A stretch of DNA of 36,936 bases from an uncultured Gemmiger sp. (GTDB lineage Bacteria > Bacillota > Clostridia > Oscillospirales > Ruminococcaceae): assembly GCA_947631565.1 (NCBI GenBank), contig CANRLV010000020.1:1-36936 (forward strand). Direction: 5' to 3'. Below, one piece after another: positions 7,927 to 15,044 of the stretch. Numbering within the stretch: position 1 is the stretch's first letter; the number at the start of each line of letters is the position of its first letter. Made by a program: the position numbers and the translations under genes. The notes under the pieces were generated by a model. It searched no databases. It was not told the origin of the DNA and was given only the letters and a program-made list of their open reading frames with translations.

Positions 7927-8307
7927 CGTTCAGAATCACCGAAAATGCAGTGTTAAAAGATAAAAATTCGTTGCAATTTCAAAGCCGGGTCCGGTGTGGG
8001 GAACATAGGCATCAACGCCCGCGCACAAGCCGCCATAAAAGCGCTCCGTGCGATGAAATAAGCGATAATATGCTGTATCGGTCATAATTTTCCCCACTAT
8101 GCTCGGCAGTTGAAAAAGCTGCTTACTGGTTTGGACGAGCGTGACGGCTATTTGACCAGCGAATTTTAAATAACGGTTATTCTACCAAGATTCTACCAAA
8201 ATGGGATTTTAGATTGAATCGTTATAACGTAGGAATCTTTAAATCGTAAAATATTCCCGGTATGCTTTTCATCATAGATTCATATAATTTTTGTGCCGGG
8301 CATAGTT
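7927..8307. other. AT-rich intergenic stretch between the mrp operon and the tRNA scar
   Basis: Base composition drops well below that of the neighbouring operons. Apart from the small minus-strand ORF it contains a decayed plus-strand frame ending at TAA 8170 (HYARQLKKLLTGLDERDGYL) with no start, and two direct 10-base repeats ATTCTACCAA at 8179-8188 and 8190-8199. I see no intact gene on the plus strand. Probably the eroded end of an element once inserted at the adjacent tRNA gene. Confidence 0.4.
7936..8085 (-). CDS. Possible small ORF, 49 residues, unknown
   Basis: An open frame of 49 codons starts at ATG 8085 with GTGGGGAAAATT just upstream and ends at TGA 7938-7936, ten bases before the -35 box of the mrp operon promoter. 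It reads MTDTAYYRLFHRTERFYGGL and then CAGVDAYVPHTGPGFEIATN. It has no membrane helix and I recognise no family. It lies in AT-richer sequence next to a tRNA scar, so it may be a remnant of an integrated element rather than a native gene. Chance occurrence is possible. Confidence 0.25.
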   Translation of the reverse strand: MTDTAYYRLFHRTERFYGGLCAGVDAYVPHTGPGFEIATNFYLLTLHFR

Positions 8308-8351
8308 CTCCGACTCTGAATGCCGCTGGCTCGAATCCAGTCAGGCGCACC
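8308..8351 (+). other. 3' half of a tRNA-Arg(CCG) gene, probable attachment-site scar
   Basis: From 8308 the sequence reads as a tRNA from the anticodon loop to the 3' end: loop CTCCGAC (anticodon CCG, arginine), 3' anticodon strand TCTGA, variable ATGCC, T-stem GCTGG/CCAGT closing a 7-base loop CTCGAAT, acceptor strand CAGGCGC, discriminator A and CC. The complementary 5' half (expected to begin GCGCCTG) is absent; the bases before 8308 do not pair. The T-loop starts with C instead of T. Tyrosine recombinases commonly integrate in this part of tRNA genes and leave such a displaced half, so I read it as an att scar. It cannot be a functional tRNA. Confidence 0.65.
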
Positions 8352-8354
8352 CAG

Positions 8355-8390
8355 AAGACCACCGCCTTATTATTAGGCGGTGGTCTTTTC
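8355..8390 (+). terminator. Rho-independent terminator after the tRNA half
   Basis: An 11-bp perfect stem AGACCACCGCC/GGCGGTGGTCT (8356-8366 and 8376-8386) with loop TTATTATTA is followed by TTTTCGTTTC. It starts five bases after the tRNA half, as expected for the native terminator of the tRNA gene. Confidence 0.85.
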
Positions 8391-8426
8391 GTTTCTAATG
8401 CTTATGACGGTACAGGCATTCACAAC

Positions 8427-8800
8427 CTACCGGGTATCTCCGCCCTTTGTCGGAGCGACGATACCGCTGATCCACCGGGCACTCCAGTCGGTGGACTTCT
8501 GAAGTCCCAGTTCAAAGGACGCGCTTACCGGCTCACATGGGACACTGTTTTCATCCCAGAGGGTGACGGTCCACTCCACCCGGTCCCGGCTGTGAAGAGC
8601 CTCGCCCTCATACGGAATATGAGTCATGCGGGAGAATGCGACCTTCCCGGTGTCCCAAACCGCCGCGCCGCCGCGCATCGCCGTGATCTGATACACCGTC
8701 TGAGTGACGCCTCCCTCACAGTGCCAGGAAAAGCGCGGCCGGTGATTCCCCAGACCCATGGGGTTTCAAGATATTCCATTCTCAAATGGTTGACTTTCAT
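8427..8800 (-). pseudogene. 5' fragment of a GH78 alpha-L-rhamnosidase, frameshifted and 3'-truncated
   Basis: ATG 8800 (MKVNHLRMEYLETP) with GAGGTG upstream begins a typical alpha-L-rhamnosidase N-terminus. After about 14 codons, near 8757, the frame must shift by one base to continue as GLGNHRPRFSWHCEGG, TQTVYQITAM, WDTGKV, SRDRVEWTVTLWDE and DWSARWISG. These blocks match the N-terminal beta-sandwich of GH78 enzymes. Similarity ends near 8460 and the frame stops at 8429-8427, so about 90% of the enzyme, including the catalytic (alpha/alpha)6 barrel, is missing. It starts eight bases after the GH2 stop, so the two fragments were once neighbours in one operon. Non-functional. Confidence 0.75.
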
Positions 8801-8808
8801 AGGGCACC

Positions 8809-10328
8809 TCACTTGTGCTTGATGACAGCTCTTGCGGTCGTTTTGCCGTCGGAGGCGGTGACCGTCAAATCGCCCACGCCCGTGCGGACGACGGCCAGTG
8901 CCCTTCCGTAATAGGTGGTGTATTTCCCCGCGTCGAACCGATCCTCCGTCCGTGGATCAGCGGAGCCAAAGGCCAGAAGCTCGCCGCCCTCCACGGTGAC
9001 GGCAACGGCACTGTCCGCGTTGGATTCCACTACGCCATTTTCATCGGTGACTGCCACCGGAATATATACAATCTCGCCTGTATCCGCCTCCGAAACCTCC
9101 GCGGCGACGGTGAGCCGTAGGGCCCCATTGGCGGAGGTAAGGGCGCTCCGCCCCATCTCCCGCCCGGAAGCGTCGAAGCTGACCGCCTCCAGCCTGCCGG
9201 GGTGATAGGCTGTCTTGAATACCGCCTTGCAAAGCTTGGTTTTCTTCTGTCTGAGGGATTTGCCGTCTTGGAACAGCTCTACCGTAGGCTGATTCGTGTA
9301 GACCTCAACGACGGCCTTCTTCCCCTCGCATCCCCGCCAGCTCCAGGAGGGGATAGCATTGGTGCCGCGCCAGACCATTTTGGCGGGCTTTGTGTCGTGG
9401 TTAATGGGTTGAACGGCGATCTTGGGCGCGTCCAACTGACCCCAAGCGGCCTGTGCCAAAAACATCTCCCCGTTGGGGTTGCCCAGAATGTCCATAGCCC
9501 CGGTGTCCGCCAGCAGCCATGGATAGGGCTTGTTGAAGCCCTTGCTGTCCGGGGTATAGCCCCAGGCCCCCAGGCCCGCTTCGCCCAGATAGTCCCATGC
9601 CGTCCACATGAAATCCCCGATGAGGTACGGGTATTCTTTTACCATCTCCCAGTTTTTGGCGATGTCCTGGGGGAAGGTCTCGCTGCCGAAGATGAGCCGG
9701 TCCGGGTGGAGCTTGCCGTCCAATGGATAGCGCCCGGAGGCGTAGTTGTAGCCGCAGATGTCCAGTGCGTCCATGACTGGACTCACCGCAGCATCGGCCT
9801 TTTTGGAGTTGGCGGACTTGTTCATGCCGGTGCCCACCATGTTGGTGACCATGTTGAACAGGGTCGAGTTCATCCCCGCCATGGCCTTGTCGCCGGACTC
9901 GTCCCGGCCTCCGCCGTTCTCGTCGTAGACCCCCTTGCCCTTCTTTGCCGAGGTAATGATCATCAGGTTGAAGCCCCCGGTGACGGGCCGTGTAGGGTCG
10001 GCCTCATGGAGCAGGGAAACCATTTCCTTGGCGGCCTCCACGCCTTCGTCTCTGGCAGGCTCGCTGACCTCGTTGCCGATGGAGTAGAGGATGACGCTGG
10101 GGTGATTGTAGTCCCGGCTTACTATAGCCAGCAGGTCGGACTTATAGTTCTCCCGCCACTGGGAGGCGTAGTCATATTTGTTCTTGTGGTTGTACCACAT
10201 ATCCCACGCCTCGTCCATGACGTACACGCCCAGCTTGTCGCAGGCGTCCAGCAGGGCGCGGGAGCAGGGGTTGTGGGAGGAACGAATGGCGTTGAAACCC
10301 GCGTCCTTGAGCATCTTCACCCGGCGGT
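8809..10328 (-). pseudogene. 3' fragment of a GH2 beta-galactosidase-like gene, 5'-truncated
   Basis: The minus-strand frame from about 10328 to TGA 8811-8809 encodes the catalytic and C-terminal part of a glycoside hydrolase family 2 enzyme. It opens with RRVKMLKDAGFNAIRSSHNP, then VYVMDEAWDMW, YSIGNEVSEP (acid/base glutamate), LIFGSETFP (probable nucleophile glutamate), GDFMWTAWDYLGE, and C-terminal Ig-like domains with VEVYTNQPTVELFQDGKSL. The usual first ~300 residues (sugar-binding and immunoglobulin domains) and the start codon are missing. Upstream of 10328 the similarity stops abruptly at a hairpin. The open frame continues by chance antisense to the helicase gene, but that part has no GH2 similarity. 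Both active-site glutamates survive, yet without the N-terminal domains it is unlikely to be active. Confidence 0.8.
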
Positions 10329-10363
10329 GCGGCGCAGGTTCCTTTTGCAAACCTGCGCCGCAT
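10325..10363. terminator. Strong hairpin at the junction between the GH2 fragment and the helicase gene
   Basis: A 12-bp perfect inverted repeat GCGGCGCAGGTT/AACCTGCGCCGC encloses CCTTTTGCA. No long T run follows on either strand, so it is only a weak terminator candidate. It lies exactly where GH2 similarity ends and 40 bases before the helicase start. Confidence 0.5.
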
Positions 10364-10398
10364 CCGTTTGCCATCAACGCCAGCAAGGAGTATGCCTT

Positions 10399-12204
10399 AT
10401 GAACGATCCCATCAAGACGGCCCATGAACGGGCCGATTCCATTTTCCGCGGGTTCCTGCCCGCGCACGGCCTCGCTGTGCGGGAAAGCCAGATCACCCTT
10501 TGCCACCAGATGCTGGATGCCCTGTTCGGCGGCAACATCCTGCTCTGCGATGCCGGCACCGGCATCGGCAAGACCTACGCTTACCTTGTCGCCTGCGTCC
10601 TCTGGCTGCAGGCCGACCGGCAGGGCGCACCGCAGCCCATCACCATATCCACCGCCAGCGTCGCCTTGCAGGATGCCATCCTCAAGGAGTATCTGCCGTT
10701 CCTTTCCTCCGTGCTGCTGGAGTGGCACATCATAGAGCAGCCTCTGCGCGGCGTGATCCGCAAAGGCAAAGAGCGCTTTGTCTGCGATGTCCGTCTCGCC
10801 CAGCGGCTGGAACAGATATCGGCGGATACCCGCCCGCGGACCCGCGCCAAGCTCTTGCAGCTGCTCAAGACCTGCGACATGGATGCGGTTCCCGGCCTTT
10901 CGGCCTTTGACCGCGCCCATGTCTGTGTGCCGGATCTCTGCCGCCGTGACTGCCCCGGCCGGGGGCGGTGCCGCTACCAGCAATACCTCAAATCCGCGCG
11001 CGGCATGGATATCACCTTTCAGATCTGCAACCACAATTACCTGCTGGCCGACGTCGGCCACCGGCAGCGCGGATTCCCGCCGCTGCTCAAAGACAGCCGC
11101 GCGCTGGTCGTGGACGAAGCGCACAAGCTGCCGGACGCCATCCGCCAGATGGATACCCGCTGTTTTTCGGATGCCGTGGGCGACGAACTCTGCGCCCTGC
11201 TGGCCGACGCGCAGTACACGAATACCGCCCGCCGCCTGTCCGGCGATCTGAGCGCCCTTTGGGCCGCTTTCGGCCAGGGCGGGGGTGTGTCCACCCCGGC
11301 AGGCCAGAACGCCGCCCAGAGCGTCCAAACGCCGTTTGCCGCCAATGTGACACAATGGGCGGCGCCGACTGCCGTGGTGCAGGAGCTGCGCCAGACGATA
11401 CGCCATCTGGCAGCCGGTTTGCCGCGCCAGACCGTCCACCGGCTGGAGGAAGCCGCCGCGACGCTGGAGCTTTTCCGGCAGGGCGATAAAAGCCATATCC
11501 TCTACATAGAGCGAGGCCCGCAGAACAGCGTCACGCTCTGCGCCGCCAGCCGGGACCCGGCCGCGGCACTGGCAGAAAACCTCTGGCCAAAGGGGCGGCC
11601 GGCCCTGCTCACCTCCGGCACACTGGCGGCGGGCGGCAGCTTTGTGCGTACCGAGCAGCAGCTCGGCCTTGCCGGGGATGCCCGCCTGCGCCGATGCCAG
11701 GCCGCCGCGCCGTTCAACTACCGGCACAACTGCCTGCTCTACCTGCCCACGCGGCCGCATCTGGAAGCAGAGGCAAAATACCTCGCCGCCGAGATCGAGG
11801 CGCTGGTGCTGGCCTGCCACGGTCATGCGCTGCTGCTGTTCACCAGCTATAAGCTCATGGACCTTGTACAGCGGCAGCTCGCCGGTCATCTGCCTTTCCC
11901 TGCGGTGCAGGCGTGGCGCGGCGGTCAACGGACGCTGGAATTGTTCAAGACCATGCCCAACGCCGTGCTGTTCGCAGCGGGGCCGTGCTGGGAAGGGATC
12001 GATTTCCCCGGTGACTGCGTCTCGCTGCTCATCATCCCGCGGCTGCCTTTCCCGGTGCCGGACATCATCAGCAACGCCGTGAAAGAGCAATACCCCGACC
12101 TGCGCGCATACATCCGGGCCGTAGTGGTGCCGGAAATGCAGCGCAAGCTGCGGCAGGGATTTGGCCGCGCCGTGCGGCTGGAAACCGGGGGTGACCTTGT
12201 ATGA
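10399..12204 (+). CDS. DinG/XPD-family ATP-dependent DNA helicase of an integrative element
   Basis: A 601-residue superfamily 2 helicase. Start ATG 10399 with AAGGAG eight bases upstream. Walker A DAGTGIGKT is at 51-59, the DEAH box (VVDEAHKL) at 239-242, and motif VI QGFGRAVRLET near the C-terminus. Four cysteines at 176, 181, 185 and 191 (CVPDLCRRDCPGRGRC) fit the iron-sulfur cluster of DinG/XPD enzymes. Family knowledge: these unwind DNA 5'-3' in repair and R-loop removal. The protein stops about ten residues after motif VI, where homologs usually continue for 30-50 residues, and its stop overlaps the next start (ATGA). Together with the following HTH and integrase genes it forms the typical end of a clostridial integrative element, so a role in element processing is likely. 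Confidence 0.85.
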   Translation: MNDPIKTAHERADSIFRGFLPAHGLAVRESQITLCHQMLDALFGGNILLCDAGTGIGKTYAYLVACVLWLQADRQGAPQPITISTASVALQDAILKEYLPFLSSVLLEWHIIEQPLRGVIRKGKERFVCDVRLAQRLEQISADTRPRTRAKLLQLLKTCDMDAVPGLSAFDRAHVCVPDLCRRDCPGRGRCRYQQYLKSARGMDITFQICNHNYLLADVGHRQRGFPPLLKDSRALVVDEAHKLPDAIRQMDTRCFSDAVGDELCALLADAQYTNTARRLSGDLSALWAAFGQGGGVSTPAGQNAAQSVQTPFAANVTQWAAPTAVVQELRQTIRHLAAGLPRQTVHRLEEAAATLELFRQGDKSHILYIERGPQNSVTLCAASRDPAAALAENLWPKGRPALLTSGTLAAGGSFVRTEQQLGLAGDARLRRCQAAAPFNYRHNCLLYLPTRPHLEAEAKYLAAEIEALVLACHGHALLLFTSYKLMDLVQRQLAGHLPFPAVQAWRGGQRTLELFKTMPNAVLFAAGPCWEGIDFPGDCVSLLIIPRLPFPVPDIISNAVKEQYPDLRAYIRAVVVPEMQRKLRQGFGRAVRLETGGDLV

Positions 12205-12422
12205 CCGCCGCATATCAATCCTATGCCGATTTGCCTCTTACGATGGACGCCCGTGCGCTGCAGGATGCGCTCGGTATTTCCCGCGCAGGGGCCTACCGCC
12301 TGCTGCATGACCCGCAGTTTCCGGCCATCCATGTCGGCTGCCGTATGCTTGTTCCCCGTGATAAATTCATCCTTTGGTTAGATGAGCAGACCGATAAAAA
12401 CAATGTGGTAATTCGTCAATAA
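12201..12422 (+). CDS. Excisionase-like helix-turn-helix protein
   Basis: A 73-residue protein whose ATG (12201) overlaps the helicase stop by four bases. TMDARALQDALGISRAGAYRL is a MerR/Xis-type helix-turn-helix, followed by the wing FPAIHVGCRMLVPRDKFILW, the usual form of helix_turn_helix_17 excisionases. Its place between a helicase and an integrase in the same direction supports a role as recombination directionality factor or regulator of the integrase. No own ribosome binding site is evident, so it is probably translated by coupling. Confidence 0.8.
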   Translation: MTAAYQSYADLPLTMDARALQDALGISRAGAYRLLHDPQFPAIHVGCRMLVPRDKFILWLDEQTDKNNVVIRQ

Positions 12423-12445
12423 TAACCCGAATCAGAACCCGAAGG

Positions 12446-12512
12446 TTGTTGGATTTGGTGATAGCTTTCCACCCGCCGTTGTGGTATCGTTGGTGTCACC
12501 AAAATCCAACAA
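12446..12512 (+). promoter_or_regulatory. Inverted repeat directly upstream of the integrase ribosome binding site
   Basis: TTGTTGGATTTGGTG (12446-12460) and CACCAAAATCCAACAA (12497-12512) are inverted copies differing by one T, 36 bases apart. The right arm ends next to the AAAGGAG site (12513-12519) of the integrase. It could be an operator, a recombinase arm site, or an mRNA hairpin that hides the ribosome binding site. Confidence 0.5.
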
Positions 12513-12526
12513 AAAGGAGCATAGCT

Positions 12527-13963
12527 ATGGAAAAAACGAACATCAAGCCGTTGCGCCGCGGCCACAACGAGGGCAACATCCGGCAGCGCACCGATGGCCG
12601 CTGGGAAGTGCGTCTCTCAGCGGGCATCGATTACAAAACCGGCAAGCCCAAGCGCACATCCACCTGCTGCAACACCCGGCAAGAGGCCATCGCCATCCTG
12701 CAAAAGCAAGCCCATGAGGTACGCACAAAGGGCTGGCGAGATCCGATGGGCGTGACGCTGGAAGAATGGTACGAGCATTGGTTGGATACCTATGTCAAAA
12801 ACAGCGTCAAGCAATCCACCTATCTCAGTTACAAGGGATACCTCAAAAAGCACTTTGCCTGCATTTCCAAAATCAAGCTCAAGGCACTGGATGCCGGTAC
12901 CTTGCAGGAGTTATATACCTTTAAATACGAGGAAGAAGATCTCTCCCCAAAAACATTGCGGAACATGAACATGGCCCTGCACAAATGCCTGGCCCAAGCC
13001 GTCAAAGAGGATCTCCTCACCACCAACGTCAGTGAAGCTGTCGTGCTGCCCCGCGCCGAGCGCCCGGAAATCGAGGTGCTGACCAATGAGCAGCAGCGCG
13101 AGGTCGTGAAGGCCAGCTACCGCCACCGTTACGGTGTATTTGTGCGGCTGGCCCTTTGCACCGGGCTGAGATCCGGCGAACTGATGGGACTGCAATGGGG
13201 TGACATCGACCTTGTAGCGGGAACCTTGCAGGTACGCCGCACCCTCAATCGCCTGCATAAGTATGAGGAAAACCCGGAAGGGAACAAGACGGAGATCGTT
13301 CTCTCCAGCCCCAAGACAAAGAACTCCCGCCGTATGATCCCGCTGACCCGTGGGGCGGTTGAGGACCTCAAGCGATGGCGCGCGGTCCAGCAGCATGACA
13401 AACAGGCAGCAGGGGCCAGCTATAAGGACGATGGCTTTGTGCTGGCCACTGAAACAGGGAAATATTTTGAGAAGAAAATGCTGTCCAAATACTACGAGCG
13501 CATCCTCAATGATGCAGGGGTAGGGCATTTTACCTTTCATGCCCTGCGCCATACCTTCGCAACCCGTGCCCTTGAACATGGGATGGATTACAAGACACTC
13601 TCGGCCTTGCTGGGGCATTATTCCGTCAGCTTTACGATGGACACCTATGTCCACTGCCTCGATGAACGCAAGCGCAACGAGATCGCCAAAATGGATGACC
13701 TGTATGACATTCCCGTTGATCTCCCCATTGACGGTACGACCTACCCGGTGCTGTGCAGACCGGCCGATGATGGCTGCACCCTGTATGTGCCGGATTTCCC
13801 CAACTTGGAGGTGAACGCGCCGACGATGCAGGAAGCGCTGATGAAGGTGAAGGAGCGCATCCTTGGCCGGATGCGGCTTTACATCCACCCGCCCGTGCCG
13901 TCCAAGCAGGAAAAAATCGTCGTTCCTGATACCTGTTTCCTGATGCTCGTGAACGTCGCATAA
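12527..13963 (+). CDS. Tyrosine recombinase/integrase with a HicB-like C-terminal domain
   Basis: A 478-residue site-specific recombinase starting at ATG 12527 behind AAAGGAG. Residues ~18-65 are an AP2-like arm-binding domain (GNIRQRTDGRWEVRLSAG). Residues ~75-165 are the core-binding SAM-like domain. The catalytic domain has Arg215 (CTGLRSGEL), a lysine in SSPKTKNSRRMIPL, His338-x-x-Arg341-His342 (FHALRHTFA), His364 (LLGHYS) and the tyrosine nucleophile at 374 (MDTYVH). All key residues are present. Past the usual end, residues ~404-450 read YPVLCRPADDGCTLYVPDFP and PTMQEALMKVKERILGRM, a HicB/UPF0150-like partial ribonuclease-H fold. The domain is in frame and unbroken. The protein should integrate and excise the element encoding the helicase and HTH protein; the target is unknown. 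Confidence 0.87.
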   Translation: MEKTNIKPLRRGHNEGNIRQRTDGRWEVRLSAGIDYKTGKPKRTSTCCNTRQEAIAILQKQAHEVRTKGWRDPMGVTLEEWYEHWLDTYVKNSVKQSTYLSYKGYLKKHFACISKIKLKALDAGTLQELYTFKYEEEDLSPKTLRNMNMALHKCLAQAVKEDLLTTNVSEAVVLPRAERPEIEVLTNEQQREVVKASYRHRYGVFVRLALCTGLRSGELMGLQWGDIDLVAGTLQVRRTLNRLHKYEENPEGNKTEIVLSSPKTKNSRRMIPLTRGAVEDLKRWRAVQQHDKQAAGASYKDDGFVLATETGKYFEKKMLSKYYERILNDAGVGHFTFHALRHTFATRALEHGMDYKTLSALLGHYSVSFTMDTYVHCLDERKRNEIAKMDDLYDIPVDLPIDGTTYPVLCRPADDGCTLYVPDFPNLEVNAPTMQEALMKVKERILGRMRLYIHPPVPSKQEKIVVPDTCFLMLVNVA

Positions 13964-14018
13964 TTCGGCAACGCTATGCAGCGCCATAAGGAAGTGATTT
14001 GAAAACAATCATCAAACA

Positions 14019-14053
14019 CTACCAAAATGAGCGTTACGCTATGTTAACATAGC
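14019..14053. other. Overlapping palindromes downstream of the integrase, candidate attachment region
   Basis: After the integrase come CTACCAAAATG (14019-14029), the palindrome AGCGTTACGCT (14030-14040) and the 16-base perfect palindrome GCTATGTTAACATAGC (14038-14053). The 11-mer CTACCAAAATG also occurs at 8193-8203. Att sites of such elements usually lie next to the integrase gene, but no long direct repeat proves it. Confidence 0.35.
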
Positions 14054-14092
14054 AATACTTCCGTGTTGTTTTGAATTTTGTTTGAAAAAATT

Positions 14093-14133
14093 AAAAGCCT
14101 TTTACGAGGAAAACATCATCGTAAAAGGCTTTT
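14093..14133. terminator. Bidirectional terminator after the integrase
   Basis: A 14-15 bp stem AAAAGCCTTTTACGA/TCGTAAAAGGCTTTT (14093-14107 and 14119-14133) with T-rich sequence on both sides. It ends the integrase transcript and separates it from the next gene. Confidence 0.8.
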
Positions 14134-14173
14134 AGCATTATCTGTTATATTTTGAAATCAACACAAAAACGAA

Positions 14174-14211
14174 ACCATGTCGTTCCAATTTCATGGTAAC
14201 GCCCCTATACT
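14174..14211 (+). promoter_or_regulatory. Candidate promoter of the frameshifted small membrane gene
   Basis: TTCCAA (14183-14188), 17 bases, TATACT (14206-14211). The inverted pair ACCATG/CATGGT (14174-14179, 14192-14197) surrounds the -35 box and could be an operator. The -35 match is weak. Confidence 0.35.
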
Positions 14212-14256
14212 TGCATTATCAGCTACCACTGAAATCTTATGGAACGGGGAATCACC

Positions 14257-14623
14257 ATGAACGCTGACAAAGTATATTCGGAAATGATTGCCAAAGAATA
14301 TGTGCCGAAGCTGTACTATAAAATGATTGCTTTGAAAAAGCTGGACCGCAAAGCCAAAAAGCGGGCGACAGCTGTTGCCTGTGCCTTTGGCTCTGTCTTG
14401 GCCGTCATGCTCGACGCTGGTCTTTGCCTGTCTGCACAGGCGGCCGAAGCGAATGATACTCAACCTGTTTATCACAAGCATCGTGATAAGGCTCACAGGC
14501 TTTATGGGGTTCGGTTTGAATTACCTGCTTTATAGAAAGCTGCTGAAAAGCGATAATCAGAAATACGCCTTTGACATCGTACAGCTTGCCGATGAAATCA
14601 TCGAAGCGACCGGGGAATCGTGA
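14257..14623 (+). pseudogene. Small two-helix membrane protein gene with a frameshift
   Basis: ATG 14257 with GGGGA upstream opens a frame reading MNADKVYSEMIAKEYVPKLY, then a helix AVACAFGSVLAVMLDAGLCL. The frame then turns hydrophilic. The neighbouring frame, entered around 14445-14455, continues as MILNLFITSIVIRLTGFMGF, LNYLLYRKLL and YAFDIVQLADEIIEATG up to TGA 14623. Joined with a one-base shift, the two parts give a ~120-residue protein laid out like the product of the convergent gene at 14632-15018: a soluble head, a helix with GxCx, a second helix, and a basic tail ending IxxLxDE. So this is a broken paralog, unless the missing base is a sequence error. Confidence 0.65.
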
Positions 14624-14631
14624 GCGTCACT

Positions 14632-15018
14632 TCATCTCATCAGTTCGTCCGACAGGCGCATGATCTCCGGCGCCAGCTTCGCCCGTTTGCGCTTGACCAT
14701 GTGCGTATAAATCGGCCAGGCAGCAATCACGCCAGTGATGCCGATGACCCCGATGACGATACCGGGAACAAACAGCTTGTCGCCCCATACCATCGTGCAG
14801 CACATCCCCACGCCCATGATCAGCGCGCTGACAATCCCGACGGCCAGCGATACGATGGTCGCTCCCTTTGTGGCGCTCGCATCCAGACGGCGCAACTGCT
14901 CCATTGAGGTCTCTTCTTTCGTCGGCGTTGGCTGAGTATATTTTTCCCGGATCTTCCGGATCTCTTCCTGTTCCTTTGCCGAATAGGTATAGGTAAAAGC
15001 TTCGTTCTTTTCTTCCAT
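14632..15018 (-). CDS. Small two-helix membrane protein with GMCC motif, last gene of the two-component operon
   Basis: A 128-residue protein from ATG 15018 with AAAGGAG upstream. Residues 1-50 are charged (YSAKEQEEIRKIREKYTQ). Residues ~52-75 (ATIVSLAVGIVSALIMGVGM) and ~82-105 (PGIVIGVIGITGVIAAWPIY) are membrane helices joined by CCTMVWGDKLFV. A basic stretch follows (KRKRAKLAPEIMRLSDELMR). The same plan is seen in the broken gene at 14257 and, duplicated, in the gene at 18330. It follows the 304-residue membrane protein by 26 bases and is thus under control of the response regulator. Function unknown; I cannot link it to a named family. Confidence 0.75.
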   Translation of the reverse strand: MEEKNEAFTYTYSAKEQEEIRKIREKYTQPTPTKEETSMEQLRRLDASATKGATIVSLAVGIVSALIMGVGMCCTMVWGDKLFVPGIVIGVIGITGVIAAWPIYTHMVKRKRAKLAPEIMRLSDELMR

Positions 15019-15044
15019 GATGCGCTCTCCTTTTCTCCGCCAAA

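Noticed and set aside
8057-8170. Plus-strand frame ending LDERDGYLTSEF
   Set aside because: It has no start codon with a binding site and overlaps a better minus-strand small ORF; treated as a decayed remnant.
8270-8351. Complete or intron-containing tRNA
   Set aside because: The 5' acceptor, D-arm and 5' anticodon strand are not present upstream within the window, and no intron structure is visible.
10329-12213. Extension of the GH2 frame antisense through the helicase gene
   Set aside because: The frame stays open by chance; similarity to GH2 stops at 10328 and the helicase on the other strand has complete motifs.
13730-13963. A HicAB toxin-antitoxin pair
   Set aside because: Only a HicB-like domain fused to the integrase is visible; there is no HicA-like gene on either side.
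8193-14029. Att pair defined by CTACCAAAATG
   Set aside because: An 11-base match in AT-rich sequence is too short to prove element ends; kept only as a weak observation.
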